A stretch of 64,000 bases of DNA from Pelodera strongyloides (GCA_036852015.1 JAANDG010000164.1:186001-250000); one strand, 5' to 3'; counted from the first letter of the stretch, positions 11,901-24,300 are shown. Notes: a model not told the origin generated them from the sequence alone. Numbers and translations are program-made.

Positions 11901-14412
11901 AAAGAATTTCGGCAACGAGGGAAAGTTCTGCGATTCGTTCAAGATCTGCGTCGATGCGCTCAGTGGGTTCATTTTCTCATTTCATAATATACACCCAACT
12001 AATTTATCTTAATTTATGGTTAAAATATATGAATGAGCAAACCCCCGTTTACAGACTACAACCCAGAGGATATGTGGATTTGCAATGAAGGAGAAGGTGA
12101 CTTCCGAAAAGTTCACATACTTATGGTACACAGGGTCAGTGTTTCGTTTTACCTAGAACTTTTATTTATTTATTAAATACACCAAAAGGTGTGCATCCGA
12201 GGATGAAATTTAGAAACGAACATATAAACAGAAACAGATGACCGTCATGACCGATCTGATTAGCAATGAGATTTGACATTCTGCATTTGCAACGTGGGGG
12301 AGAAGCTCTCTAACAAACTTCAGAAAAACCTCTTACAACCTCATTTCTAGGTCTTTCAACGATTAATACCCAACAGAAGCGAAGGCACGGATTTTGAAAG
12401 TCAAATGCGAAGGTTTTCAAAAGTATTTTTGCAGTTGGTAAGATATCACTATATTCCTGACAGATAGCCATAGCGACAATATTCGAGAACACATATGGTT
12501 CGCTCATGCTCAAAGTACACTTCACATTTAGCTCCTTCGTGAGAAGGATACTCGCGAGTATACCGTACTCACTCTACTCGATGGGCTAACGTGCAATTCA
12601 GAAACACCGTGTAAGGTTGTGTTGCGCCAGCAAACGCAAGCAAAACATGAAAATCGAGGTGAGTGGACGTTTGAACACGCAGCTGGCAAGAGTACATTCA
12701 ACTACATTCATACAGTTAGAGTCTTTACTCTACTTTACTTATTCAGATGTTCAATGCAACAATGAGACAGCCGTTGATGACGAGTATGCAAGTACATCGT
12801 CCGAGGTGAAGGAACCGCGTGCTGCGTTCAAACCGATTCCCGCTCATATCGTCACAAAGTTTTCAGGTTAGCATAGAGCATAAGTGCACACACACGTTGC
12901 ACCATTCCTACGGAACTTAAATTTCAACTTCAGATCTCGTCCACAATTCGCTAATAGTGGAATGTGCCAGTGGGGAGAAGTATCGCGCTCCCAAAGGGAT
13001 TTTCCTACGGCAAATTATTCGAGCAATGAGTATGTCGTGGTGAGTTATTCATTCCGAACAATCACTCAACCAATCAATTGCCATAAATACATAAACAGAT
13101 TGGGGTCCGTACTGCTAAGATAAGTGATCAAATAAATTATTCAAAAGAAGAACATAAACATTTCAGTAAAGAGTTGCGCAGACGAGCGAAGGCGGGACGT
13201 CAAGCATTTGATGAGGAGACGTATATGGAGTGCCTGAGAGCACTCTCGACAGATCACGGAATTGAAACAACGGAAAACCAGAGGGAAGATGAACAAACCG
13301 AGGAAAGAAGTGGTCAAAACAAAGATCTCTTCGGGCCTCCAAGGGATGTCAAAATAGAAGACAGCGATTAAACAAGTGCTGGACTTCTAACATGAACAAA
13401 TATTGAAGCTTTAAACCTAAGTTCAGTTAGTTAACCTTGTTGCCAATTTTGCCGAATAAATTTACTATCTGTGGTTCCAGTCGTATTGCTGAAGAAAACA
13501 CAAAATGTATTAAGTCCCAAAGCAGTACCTGCACGAATCCGGGCCATGTGAATGTAGGAGTTAGTTTCGGAAAAGTGTTTGTGTATCTGCGAACTGGCAC
13601 AATCAGCCACGGGGATCTTGAGAACATCGATTCCACGTTCTTTGAAGATCGGATGACTGACTGTCAGTTCATATACAGCAATCACATGCTAAACAAGCAA
13701 GAACAGTCCACCTCATACGGCTCAATAAAAACACTACGTGCGTTATATAAGGTCTTACAAGGGCAAAAGTCGGCTCATCGATGAGCCACGGTGAAATCTT
13801 CGATGACACATGTTGGAATACATATACAACTAGATTTTAGAAAACCACTTTTGACCTAGATATTTGACGTAAATATGTATTCCAACATGTGGCATCGAAG
13901 ATTTCACCGTGGCTCATCGATGAGCCGACTTTTGCCCTTGTTAGGTGTCGCATGTCGCATCGATAACAATGAGATACACAAACTTCTGAACAAACCTCTG
14001 TTTCGAAAACATTCTAACAATAAGGGTTAAGAGTTACACCACCCACCTTTATTTTATATTTCTCCAACTGTTCCACATCTGTCGCGTCTCTAAGACTTCC
14101 CAAATAAAGATGAGGGAGTATTTCATTCATTTCGGTCCCTGCAACTTCAATCAATGAAACAAATTCGACGAGAGGAACTTTGAATATCACTAGCTAAATT
14201 GATAAACCAATTATTCAAAGATCAAAATGGGAATAAAACTAGATAATTACTAATTGTGTAAGAGTTTCCCTACCTAATCGTTTTCGAAATCGGCTTAAAC
14301 CATTAACTGCGTCCGTAGAGGAAGAAGAAGGAATAGTAAAGGAGGTTGAACCCGTGGATGTACTCGGGACAACCTCATTATTTGACTGGAGCACATCAGC
14401 CGTCATTCTTTT
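5906..14412 (-). CDS. DUSP22: Atypical dual-specificity phosphatase, DUSP22/DUSP15 type
   Basis: Eight exons, all phases consistent: 14412-14274 (ATG at 14406), 14138-14047, 13688-13529, 7752-7574, 7313-7181, 6847-6741, 6515-6390, 6043-5906; about 355 aa. After a Ser/Thr-rich N-terminal stretch comes EMNEILPHLYLGSLRDA, then IPVADCASSQIHKHF, then the catalytic P-loop VHCLAGVSRSAT (Cys and Arg present) and NPNFGFRMQL. This order matches DUSP22/JSP1 and DUSP15, which dephosphorylate JNK/MAPK-pathway proteins. Vertebrate DUSP22 starts MGNGMN and is N-myristoylated; here that start is replaced by a longer N-terminus, so lipidation is not expected from this model. The C-terminal half is longer than in vertebrate DUSP22 (about 185 aa) and unrecognised. 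Intron 3 (7753-13528) contains a complete gene on the other strand. Confidence 0.85.
6121..6257. mobile_element. Foldback element, family E (GCCATATTCACCACTC ends)
   Basis: The left end GCCATATTCACCACTCCG is mirrored at the right by GAGTGGTGGTGAATATGGCCC. The middle includes CCCTCGGGGAACTATTCCCTGGG. A second copy, in inverted orientation, lies at 15888-16007. The element is non-coding and sits in a DUSP intron. Confidence 0.65.
7908..8078. mobile_element. TTAA-flanked foldback MITE, family A (copy 2)
   Basis: It runs from TTAAAGCGAAATACCGGCCG to CCGGCTGGTATTTCGCTTTAA with long inverted ends. The inner part contains CATATGCAAATGAGCATAAA, the shared octamer block. It lies in the large DUSP intron upstream of the nested gene. 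Confidence 0.85.
8561..13371 (+). CDS. Unrecognised 18-exon protein gene nested in the DUSP intron
   Basis: Exons: 8561-8678, 8948-8997, 9652-9726, 9880-9952, 10054-10204, 10468-10537, 10635-10821, 11059-11123, 11221-11334, 11430-11540, 11633-11707, 11772-11962, 12038-12134, 12351-12437, 12532-12658, 12747-12866, 12934-13039, 13167-13371. They chain in one frame for about 673 aa. I do not recognise the family. Visible features are two related motifs, EEYHKYLQYLDR and EEYLKYLQYLKG; a short predicted coiled segment (EEEVASQKAQIAILREQVKQ); a more conserved-looking C-terminal half beginning FKEFRQRGKVLRFVQDLRRC; and a charged, Glu-rich tail. The start codon is the first ATG in frame, and 5' non-coding exons are possible. 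The splice sites around 9952/10054 and 11962/12038 were chosen by phase and are the weakest. A polyadenylation signal follows at 13455. Confidence 0.7.
9148..9542. mobile_element. 395-bp TTAA-flanked foldback element, family C
   Basis: The ends TTAAAGGGACAGGCCCATC and GATGGGCCTGTCCCTTTAA are inverted repeats. The similarity continues inward for about 100 bases (both arms carry CTATATTTACGATACGT and AAGCATTTTTATTACAATAT). It has no transposase. It lies in intron 2 of the nested gene. A related end (CTTAAAGGGAGAGGCCCA) appears alone at about 2947. Confidence 0.8.
10864..10976. mobile_element. Foldback element, family D (GGCCGTATTCACCAACAC ends), copy 1
   Basis: GAGGCCGTAATCACCAACAC at the left mirrors GATGGTGAATACGGCCTC at the right. 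Between them lie GGAGCCCTCCCTAGG and CTGGGGAGGCCAGG. Two further copies occur at 43453-43586 and 62047-62189. It is in an intron of the nested gene. Confidence 0.75.
12166..12211. repeat. Short dispersed repeat (TACACCAAAAGGTGTGCATC), copy 1
   Basis: About 40 bases, including TTTATTAAATACACCAAAAGG and TGCATCCGAGGATGAAA, recur in inverted orientation at 15471-15515. Each copy is itself partly palindromic (ACCAAAAGGTGT, ATCCTCGGAT). The origin is unknown; it is probably the end of a mobile element. Confidence 0.6.
13455..13460 (+). promoter_or_regulatory. Candidate polyadenylation signal of the nested gene
   Basis: AATAAA lies 84 bases after the nested gene's TAA stop and about 70 bases before the antisense DUSP exon at 13529-13688. 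The nested transcript can therefore end inside the intron without overlapping the host exon. Confidence 0.55.
13758..13940. mobile_element. Foldback element with CAAGGGCAAAAGTCGGC ends
   Basis: The arms are CAAGGGCAAAAGTCGGCTCA and its inverted copy TGAGCCGACTTTTGCCCTTG. The near-perfect pairing extends through GATGAGCCACGGTGAAATC and TCCAACATGTG to a small unpaired centre, giving arms of about 75 bases. No second copy was seen in the window. It lies in DUSP intron 2. Confidence 0.75.
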
Positions 14413-15307
14413 CTGAAAATCAACATAAACACTATCTTTGAAACCAAAAAGAGCTATCTCGCTCCGCTCGCTAGCTCCGATTTGAAACCACTAACTTCGA
14501 CGACCGAAAACATTGCATCACAAAAATGTGCACTCGGATTCAGAATTCTCGGAACGTGATTCGCACAACTGAGAGAAGTGGGTAAGCGAACCGCGTCAGA
14601 AATATATGGCTACCGATTCACAGCCCATCCACGTATGGTACTTCTTATTACCATAAACTTCATTTTGACTATATATACAGTAATCAGTGAAAACAATGTT
14701 TTTTAGAAAAAAACAACATGACCGGTGAAATAGGCTCACGAATGAACACTCTAATGGACAATAGAAAATACTGATGGCACAAACCAAAACCTTGGCAAAG
14801 GATCACACATAAAAAATAAATAAAAACAATTTATATATTTAACTGAGCAACAACAAGAACAACTTTTTCAGAGAATAACAATAACAACAACAAAGGAAAC
14901 AACGAGTTTTGCAACAAACATATAGCATATGAAAAGAATCTACCGTACACTGCTAACAAGAAACAAAAAGTGAAAAGAAACGAAAATCAGTTTCAAATGG
15001 AAGAGCAGATAAATGATGTCAAAGCCCATGTTTCAGTCTCTGGGGAGCAACAACGGAAAGAAAGAACACTAAAACACATAGGAGGTTTTGTCAAAGACAG
15101 AAAGGCCAAAAATAACACGCTCCCTGGAACTATGAGCTCAGAGGACTCGCAAAATAAATCTACAAAAAAGAGGCGGGGGTGATCACAAAGCAAAATTAAA
15201 CAGTAAATACGACGCTAAATAATAAACAGTACAAAAACAATAGAAAACAACATACTGTACCAAAGATAATACTAACGTAAAACATTTAAATCAACCAAGA
15301 GCTATTC
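14413..15307. other. Spacer between RRP5 3' end and DUSP 5' end
   Basis: Both neighbours are transcribed leftward, so this should hold the RRP5 3' UTR on the right and DUSP promoter or 5' UTR sequence on the left. It is A-rich on the plus strand. A 70-codon open frame at 14970-15182 on the plus strand is lysine-rich but has no family features; I do not annotate it. Confidence 0.5.
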
Positions 15308-18300
15308 CTATTTGTTATCCACAGCGATATCTTCTTGTAGCTCACGAAGGTATCTTTCAGCGCGTTGTCGCACCTTAAAAGCACAAATTGTAAGCTCATA
15401 AATATAGCTACACACAATGAGGAAAAAAAGGGTAGCCACCGTGCTTACAGGATAAAATCTTATTTTTAACTTTCATCCTCGGATGCACACCTTTTGGTGT
15501 ATTTGATAAATAAAAAAAATGGTTTAGCTTCCCTTCGAACGGCTGGTTTACATAGAGCTTCATTAGTATAAAGCGGTATATCACGCGACGGTTTGTGAAA
15601 CGTACAAACTGTATTCAGATATGCACAATTTGCATACAATACATAGATGCAGATGTCCAACATACGTTTCACAAACCGGCTGTTACACCGAATTAACCGG
15701 CACTACACCAAAAGAAGGAAAGTTACGTACCTCATCCTGTGACTTCTCATCTCCGTGTTTCTCCTCAAACGCCAACCACTTGCGATAGAATGGACGGATG
15801 TTATACATAGACATCGGCATGGAACAAACACGCTCGAATAATTGCCTGCAAAAAGAGCAAAATATGTACAGTGCACTCATAGTACCTGAGGCCATATTCA
15901 GCACTCAATTCCCCGTCTTTTTCTCTGTGTCTCTCACATTAGAATGATATTTTCTGTCCCCAGGGACTATTTCCCCGAGGGAATAGGAGTGGTGAATATG
16001 ATCTCAGGATCACTTACCGATTACGTTAGCACCGATTACCGATCCGATCCAAATGTATAAAGTGCAAAAATATCACATACAAAGGCTTTGCACAGCTGCT
16101 AAAGCTAAATGTAAACGATACTTTTCATGAAATTGAGGGTAATACTATTCAAAAATTAGCAACAAAATAGCTCGTCTACAGACAAACAAACAACCATCAC
16201 TTGAAATAAAACCAACATTGAAAAACAGCACAAAACAAAAAGCTCACCTGACCACATCGGGAGAAGAGTGTTTGATGGACTGATCAATATAGACATGCCA
16301 AGTGTCGGTCTTCTTGGGGAAATTGCTCACAATTCCCTCAAACAGTGTCCGTCCTCTCTCCGCATCACCCATTTGATACTCAAGACAAGCGAACTGGGAG
16401 ATCAACATTAGATCTGAAATAAGAAGAAATGCTGAATGGAATCTCGCATTTCAAAAAAAAAACTTCTCTCCAACTACGCGTAATAAATCCAAAATTATGA
16501 TAATGATACCGTATGACAGAAATGGATACAAAAATAAAATACAAATATAAACAACTCGCTCAGAGAAATCAGTTTCAGTAAGTTTCCAACACTACTTTCC
16601 GCAATAAACGGATTAAGGGTGACTATTCTATGTCTACGTCTCGTAGCGGAGCCGGGCCCGCTCTGAAAATCATAAAGGGGGAAATACATTACAAAGTGAA
16701 AATGACCAACAAATAAATGAACAACTGACGTCTCTGTTTCTGTGCCGACTGCATCGCCCTCTTCAGGAGGTCTCTGGCTGGTTCCTGTCGGCCGGTGGCC
16801 ATCAGATGTCGTGCGTACAGAATCCACACCTCATCGTTACCGGCACGGAAGCGACGGATCATCTGGTCGTAGATTTCATCGGCCTCCTGCAAACCGCATA
16901 AACGTTTGAATCTCAGTAGCACATCACATATTAGATGTTTCTAATTATAACTGCAACTGCAATCATAAATGGTCATTCTCATAGACTTACAGAAACAGAT
17001 TGAAAATTAGACCTTTCTAATTATAACATTCTTACAGACTTACAGATAGAGATTAAAATTACAAATTGAACAAAAAACTGAATGACCAATGACATAAGAA
17101 TCGAGACAAATGCGGATACGGTGAAAGGTTTCGGTGAACAACTAGTGGATCTAGCACCGACATATGTATGGTTATCAGTTATCACATCAAAACAACTCAC
17201 ATCATTTTTGTCTCCCTTTGAGAGTAACATGGCAAATTGTTTGTGAACTTTGTACGCGTCTGTATTCGGACAGGCACGATCAAACACCTGCTTCGCACTT
17301 GTGTAAGAACCGAATGTGATCTGAAACAGTATCAATAAAATCACTCAACATTTTTAACAAACCTCCCAAATGAAATACATATAAAAAAGTATAGGTATAT
17401 GTATTTATTATAAGAGCAAACACTAAAAAGTCCACGTATATGTGCAAAAAAGTGTAAACGTTAAATTAAAAAGATTCCATTCCTACCTCCATGTTCAAAT
17501 ACGCACACCACATGGCCAATCGTTGTTCGTCTTCCAAATAGTTGATTGTCTGAAATGTGGAAAAAGAAATGTCTTGGGCATACTTGAATAAAAATATCAC
17601 TGGTACATACATTGACGTTACTAAGCAAACAGAGCACTTCAAGTTACATATGGGCTTTATACACTTATCGCGTCCAAATACGACATCAAAGAATAACACA
17701 GAGGAAAGAATGAAAACGTATGAGTATTGAAAACAGAAAACCTTTCAAGCTATACTTGACTTGGCGTGCTATGACGGTACTTGCTCAGCTCAGATTAAGT
17801 CAGAACAACATTCTATGGTAAACCGTAATCGACTCTTACGATGACATTATTTAGAACAGAAAACAGGAAACCATAAAGCAGGAATAATGAATACTCACCT
17901 GTAGTGCCCGTTCAGCAGTCTTCCGTGCAGTATCCAGTTCATTCTTACCCAAGAAGTATGTCATATATCTGAAAACATCATATTCACACAACTTCTCAAC
18001 AAATCCCAAACAAATATTTAAAAACGTAACCAGAACAATAAATCACAAGTATAACAACAAAATTGTAAATCTTACCTAATCCACATTTCAGCCGAGTTCG
18101 GATTTCTCTTAATCAAAATGCTGAATTCTTCATCTGTTTCGGGGTTCTAAACAAAATGAAATAAATATAAAAATACCTTTCATATATATAAAAATACCTT
18201 CCATAACTATAAAAATACCTTCCATAACTATAAAAATACATTCTTTTTTCTAATTTGATAAGCAAATAAGCAAAAAGTGCCAACCTGTCCTTCGATGAGT

Positions 18301-21300
18301 CGTGATTCGAGCGCCAATAACTCCTTTTCACGCTCAACCGTTCTCTCGTCTTTGGCTAAAAAAAAACTATTCATCCTCAGATGTCAAGTATACTTCAGAG
18401 TGAAAAAACATACAATGGAATTATGTTCACACTATTATATAACATTGGTGAACTATAGTGAAACAATACAAATATAAATAACGAGTGAAAAAAATAGAAC
18501 CAACTCTTCTCTACTTCCTCCTCTACAATCGCATCCTTTTTCTTCTCTTTAGTCTTTTTAACGAGGGTCACCTCTTCGCCCTTCACTAGTTTGGCTACCT
18601 GGAAGGAAGAATACGCAATTAGCTTCATAAATCAATATCTAGCAGATAACATGGACAATATCATACGCTAACGCAATTCAAACAAAGATGTATCACGTAC
18701 CTTAGCCAGATGCTGAGACTTAATCTACCCACACCACACAAGATTATACAAATAAATAAAGCATGAAAGACGTGTAAGAGACAATATAATATGCAAATAT
18801 AAGCGAACATGCTTCCTGCATACCCTTGCCAGAGATCATATAATATGCAAATATAAGCAAACATGGTTCCTGCATACCCTTGCCAGATCCTGTGGTCTGA
18901 ATCCTTCATTCGAGAAGTCCCATCCAGGGTCTTCCTCGTCAATTTGCACAGTCGTCTGAAAGAAAAGACATAACACATTATAAGATAGATTGCGATGTAA
19001 TAATTTGTGTCGACAAGCAATACAATAAAAAACACACGTATATATAGTCAAGGCAAATGAGATTGAACAAATCCAACAAAAAATTTCCGGAATAATCGAG
19101 AATCAAACCTTTTTGTCAAGTTTGGCCTTCTTCTTCTTCGGCAAATGTTCCTGAGAAGAAGCCGAGTTCGAGTTCCTCTTTCGTTCCTGAAACATTTACA
19201 TTTACATAGGCAAATAGCAAAGGAAAACACAAAGGGAATATCTTGCCACAGTAAACGACGTCGAGCAATTTGTCATCTGGAAGTCTGGAACTCGTCGCCT
19301 ACTGCTCAGGACCTCTGCGGAACATGTCATAAGCAAACATTGAATATGTACTTTCACCCTTGAATAAAGGTGCACGCACTTGTAGCGTAAAACAATTTTT
19401 TTAAAGTAGACATGGGAAGGAGAGAAGAAATACAATTACAGACGATAGAACGCAATACAGAGTACACGTACACAAAAATGATATCCTAGAGTTCAACGAA
19501 TGGGAAAGGTGCGTTCATGGCGCAAACTGCAAACTAACGTCCCTCCTAAATCAATGTTAGAACCCACAAACAAACCTGCTCAAGAGTACTATTCGGAAGT
19601 GGAACGCTCTTCGTAACATCCATCGCTTCTTCATCATCTTCCTGCAAATATGCCAGTGAAATAGATGAAGGTCGCAGCCGAATAAAAAGGTAAAATGATG
19701 TCCAGTGTTTCGCTTTACGTTTTTTTATGTATTTGTTCACGCTGTATTATTTCGCTTTTGTTCTTTTCAGAATAAAGTATTCAATATATAATATGTTCAA
19801 CAATTAAAATTAAAGTGAATAAAAGCAGAAACACATAATAGAACAATCGACATCGTAAAAGTTCAAAGATTTTATCGTTCTATTCGAAAGAATGAGAAAT
19901 GAGGCGGACCACAGGATATATATAGTTGAGGAAATATTAATGAGTAAAGAATACCAGCAAGATACAAAATTAGTAGCAGTCATTGTATTCAACGAGATGG
20001 AAAAGAAGAGAAAAAAAGACTTGCCTCATCAACAACTGCATCATTCACACACGTCGCCAACGCCTCCTGCATATCTCGCTCCGTTTTCTAAACAAATGTA
20101 ATATTTTTTAGAACAAATTCGAAAAATTCATTCATGTAAGCGCATGAATAGAGAATGGATGGTACTTAAATTACAAAAAAAATAAAGCAGAAACACCGAC
20201 CTCAGAAACAGTCTCTGAAAGCCTGCTGCTAGTGCGCTTTCGTCGAATCTGAAAGTTAATGCAATAAAACAAAAATACACGACACAACACTTGTTTCACA
20301 GTTTAAAACTGTGAATATTCCGAAGTAAACATTCAGTGGTGCTTGTAAATAAAAAACGTCTACGTAAACTTCTATCTCACTTCTATTGGTAATAATATTC
20401 TCAAGGAAATGAGAATATACAGTACGATCGCTTCAAAGAGTAGCAAATAAAAATACGAACCGGCAGTGGGATTACGTGTAGAATGTCGTCATGAACTTCC
20501 GTTACTTGAGCAAAGTGTCGAGCACCGATCTCCACAGCACCCGTTTCAGCCTACAATAAATCAGTCATTCAACCAAATAATTAATTACTCAATCGAAATT
20601 CAATTGTAAAATAAATCCTCGCAATCATCAAATGTTTCATTCCATATTCAAAAAGAATAGTTCTCATATTTGCCGCTTTTCGATCACATTGTATAAGGTG
20701 AGACCGATATTCAAATGGATGTGTGAATACACAATAACGCGCATAGTTATACAAACACTTACCCAATCCTTGGGAAGCTTCTCTCTGGCACAAAACGCAT
20801 CGTACAAGGGATTCACTTCGAATGTGATACCTTTCTCCCCAACTTCACGAGCAAACACCGGCACCTGCAAGAATAGTCAGTGGAAACTAGAAAACAAGTA
20901 TTCCTTTGATTTTCCAACTTACGTATACCCTTAGTGGACAGATTGTTTGCTAAACGTCAGTAGCACATCGCAGCGTCGCACCCTCTCACGTAAGACATCG
21001 CAACTATGAATAAGTATATTGAACAAAGTCTGAAATACCAAAAACTATGAGACACAACTCACCGTATGTCCCTTCGTAAAGAACTGTCGATAGCGGAGAG
21101 CCATTTGACTTTCCAATTTTTGAGGTTTCACCGATACTTCGACCACATCCTAAATGAAGTAACACGTAAAATAGTAGCAAACCAGTAAATAACACAGAGA
21201 TACAGTAAATAGCAACACTTCCTAATTGAAGTTGAAATAGTAGCAAAATAATAAATAACACAATAACACAGTAATACATAGGGTTAGGGATACAGTAAAT

Positions 21301-24300
21301 AACAAAACACTTCCCAATTGAAGTTGAAATATACTCACAGAAGCGGACAATTCTTATTACATAATACGAAAAAGTAAGCAACAACCTTTATGACAATAGA
21401 AAAGAAAACATAATTATAAGTTATAATACAATGGATATAGAATAATAGGCAAAGTGAACGAAAAACGTTATAATTGAATAAGAGTAGATAGTAGGGTACC
21501 TCGTTTCGACCCCTTAGTCATAGACGAGGATTTATGCCACCGGGGTGGGGTCATCTTCAGTACGATGCCCCGGTGGAATATAATTTTAAAATAAGTGGAA
21601 ATATATTAAAATGTAAAAGAAAAAAGAAGAATGTGGTGTTGTAGTGTGTAACAGTGTGGATAATAGTATGTACTTTGTAGTGTGACTGATGTGAGTCCTG
21701 TATAGGTTATAATGCTAAAGGCAAATTGAGTGACCCAATCCATTTGTGCAATATGTTAGGGTTTGAGTTATACTTATAGGAGATAATGGGATAGCGAGTG
21801 ATTGATTTATGTATGAAATTAATAATAATATTAAATGGGTATCCATTACTGAGAAGCTTTATTAATGAATTCCTTAACTTTAAGCTTGAACTGTGAAAGT
21901 TCAGATGTACATCTATGAATTCTGAGGACTTCTCCTAAAATACAATTCAGTTTGATAGTGGGACTAATGTGAGTGTCATAAATAGGAAACCGGTTAACCT
22001 CAAAAGAATAATCATCGGTTTTGTTATAAAGGGTTATGTTCCATCTGTCATTTGATCTTTTGAGGAACAGATCTAGAAACGGTGCTTCTTGATCATTGGA
22101 ATTTGCCTTTTCTAGGACAAGTGTATTTGGGTACATGTAGCTGAGAATATCTGGGATGTGGTTATCATTGAAGAAAATGACAATGTCATCCATATATCTT
22201 TTAATGCACATTTGAAAGCCTAGATTTTGGTTAGTTGGGAGTTTGAGGTATTTGAATTCCATCATTGAAAGTGTCAAGTCAGCTAATAGAGGCGACGCGT
22301 TACCACCTTGTGGGACGCCTTTTGTTTGGTGAAACATCTTGTTTTGGAACAAAAGGTAGCTGTTATTTACAATATACTTAACCATATGTTTTATGTGGTC
22401 TTTGGTGAAACATTCTTTAGAATATGTGTCTGTATAGTAGCAAGATTTAAAGGAGACATTTAGGAATTCCTTTCCCGAGTTGCTAAAGCACAGCTCGATC
22501 AATTCAAATATATTATCTATCACACAATTGTGTGGCAGATTAGTGAATAGACTACTAAAGTCATAAACTGCAACTTTGTCAAATTTATTAATATTTGGAT
22601 TTTCGGAAATACTAAGTGAATTGTCAATAGAAAAGTAGCAAATTTTTTTATTATTCCAATTAGTAACAGCGTTGCAATAGTTTTTAAGATGCTTCCTTAA
22701 ATGTTTAAGAATTTTTTGTAGGACTACTGAAAGTGATTTTAGGGAACTGTTTTTGGCCGCTGTAATAAACCGCATTTTTATAGTTTCTTTATGTAACTTT
22801 GGAATTGCGTATATATTAGGTAGTTTTCTATCATCACCTTCCAGTTGTATTCCAAATATGTTACAGAACTGTTCGTGTCTACCAATTACACTTTCTTTGG
22901 ATTCATCAACATAAGGTCTATAGGTGTCATTTCCCACGACCTGTCCATTTTGGGGATCGATTATGCCGAGTTCTTTATGAAGAAAGTGTGTATAGAGGAG
23001 AGGGCAAGAGAAACAGAAATTGGAAGACGCCTTGTCTACACATGTTATGATAAATTGGTTCCTAATGGTGGTGATATCTTTGATTAGTTGGGAGGAGTGG
23101 TTTTCGAGTGGAGAGTTATAATTTGTATTAAGAATTGCATTGTGAAGAACATTAAGGCTTGAACTTGGAAGGTTTATCTTGTGTTTGTTGAAAAAGTTAG
23201 TTAAGCTTTTTTGAAGGTCAACCTTCACGGAAAATAAATGCTTAGAAAATTCGTCTTTTGTAAAAGGTTCCCGGAATTTAGTACCTTTTGACAGTAAACA
23301 TGTAGTTTGAGGGAATTTAGATTCGAATATTCTGCAGTTGCCAGTTATAATATGGGTATCGTTATTGTACGAAATTTTTTCTTTGGGTTCACAAAGGCTT
23401 AAATATTCAAAGCAAGCACATTTTTGGTCATATGGTTTACTGGAGGAGACAAGGGTTTTATAATTGAATAATTTAGGCCCTAAGGGTATATTATATTTAT
23501 ATATGAAACGAATTGTCGGTAGTTTGTGGCTTGGGATGTTATTATTTTCGAAAATGGTTTTAAGACCGTTTTTGATAATAAACTGAAAATTTGAAACATT
23601 ATTGACATCAAGTAAAGGAATTCGTACAATTATATCTGGTTTAACGTGCTGTTTTTTTAGTGTTATCAACAGATGTACAAATGCTTAGTTGACCGCACAG
23701 TGCCTCGACGTTACGTTTATAAGACAAATTAACGTCACCAGTAAAGTAGTTTTTAACTAATTTTGTTTTAATTTTTTTGGACAAAGTGTAGTTAAGGGAT
23801 GTTAGCTTTTGGTAAGGAATTTCTTGGTTTAATTCAGTAATAGGTAGGACTGGGGTATTACGTAAAGCCATTTTTCTTCTAGGTCCGCGATTTTTAGATG
23901 GTCTTTTGATTTTAATAGCGAAATAAGGGAGGTTACGGTTACCTAGACCCGATTTGTTAGAATCAGTTGTCAGGCCATATCCTTTAATTTGGTCATTTAG
24001 ACCGCAAGGGTAAGCAGTATTAAGAAGTTTTATCCAAAAAAGTTCCTTTTCTTTACGGATAGAATCAGTTGAGTTTTCCTGCAGATCGTCTAATATATGA
24101 ATGGTAAAACATTTGTTTCCAACACCTTTTTGGCATTCCGAAAAATGTCGGTAAAGAATGGTTTCTTGAGAATCTTTTTTAAAATGCCAACGATGTTGAC
24201 TGAAACGACATTTAAGAGATCTTTTAGTTTCACCAATATACTGAACTAGACATTTGTCACAAGTAATGCAGTACACAACACTCTTACTTTCACAATCAGA

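Noticed and set aside
14970..15182. 70-aa lysine-rich open frame on the plus strand
   Set aside because: Lies in the A-rich spacer downstream of RRP5; no family signature, and A-rich DNA gives Lys/Asn/Glu frames by chance.
21499..21576. Possible hammerhead ribozyme at the 3' flank of the Penelope-like element
   Set aside because: On the minus strand CTGAAGA, GGGGTC-GAAAC-GAGG and CCTCGTC all occur and GACCCC/GGGGTC and CCTCG/CGAGG can pair. However, the order of the strands does not fit any circular permutation of the hammerhead fold, because the stem III partner lies before, not after, GAAA. It is a structured GC-rich block, but not a supported ribozyme.
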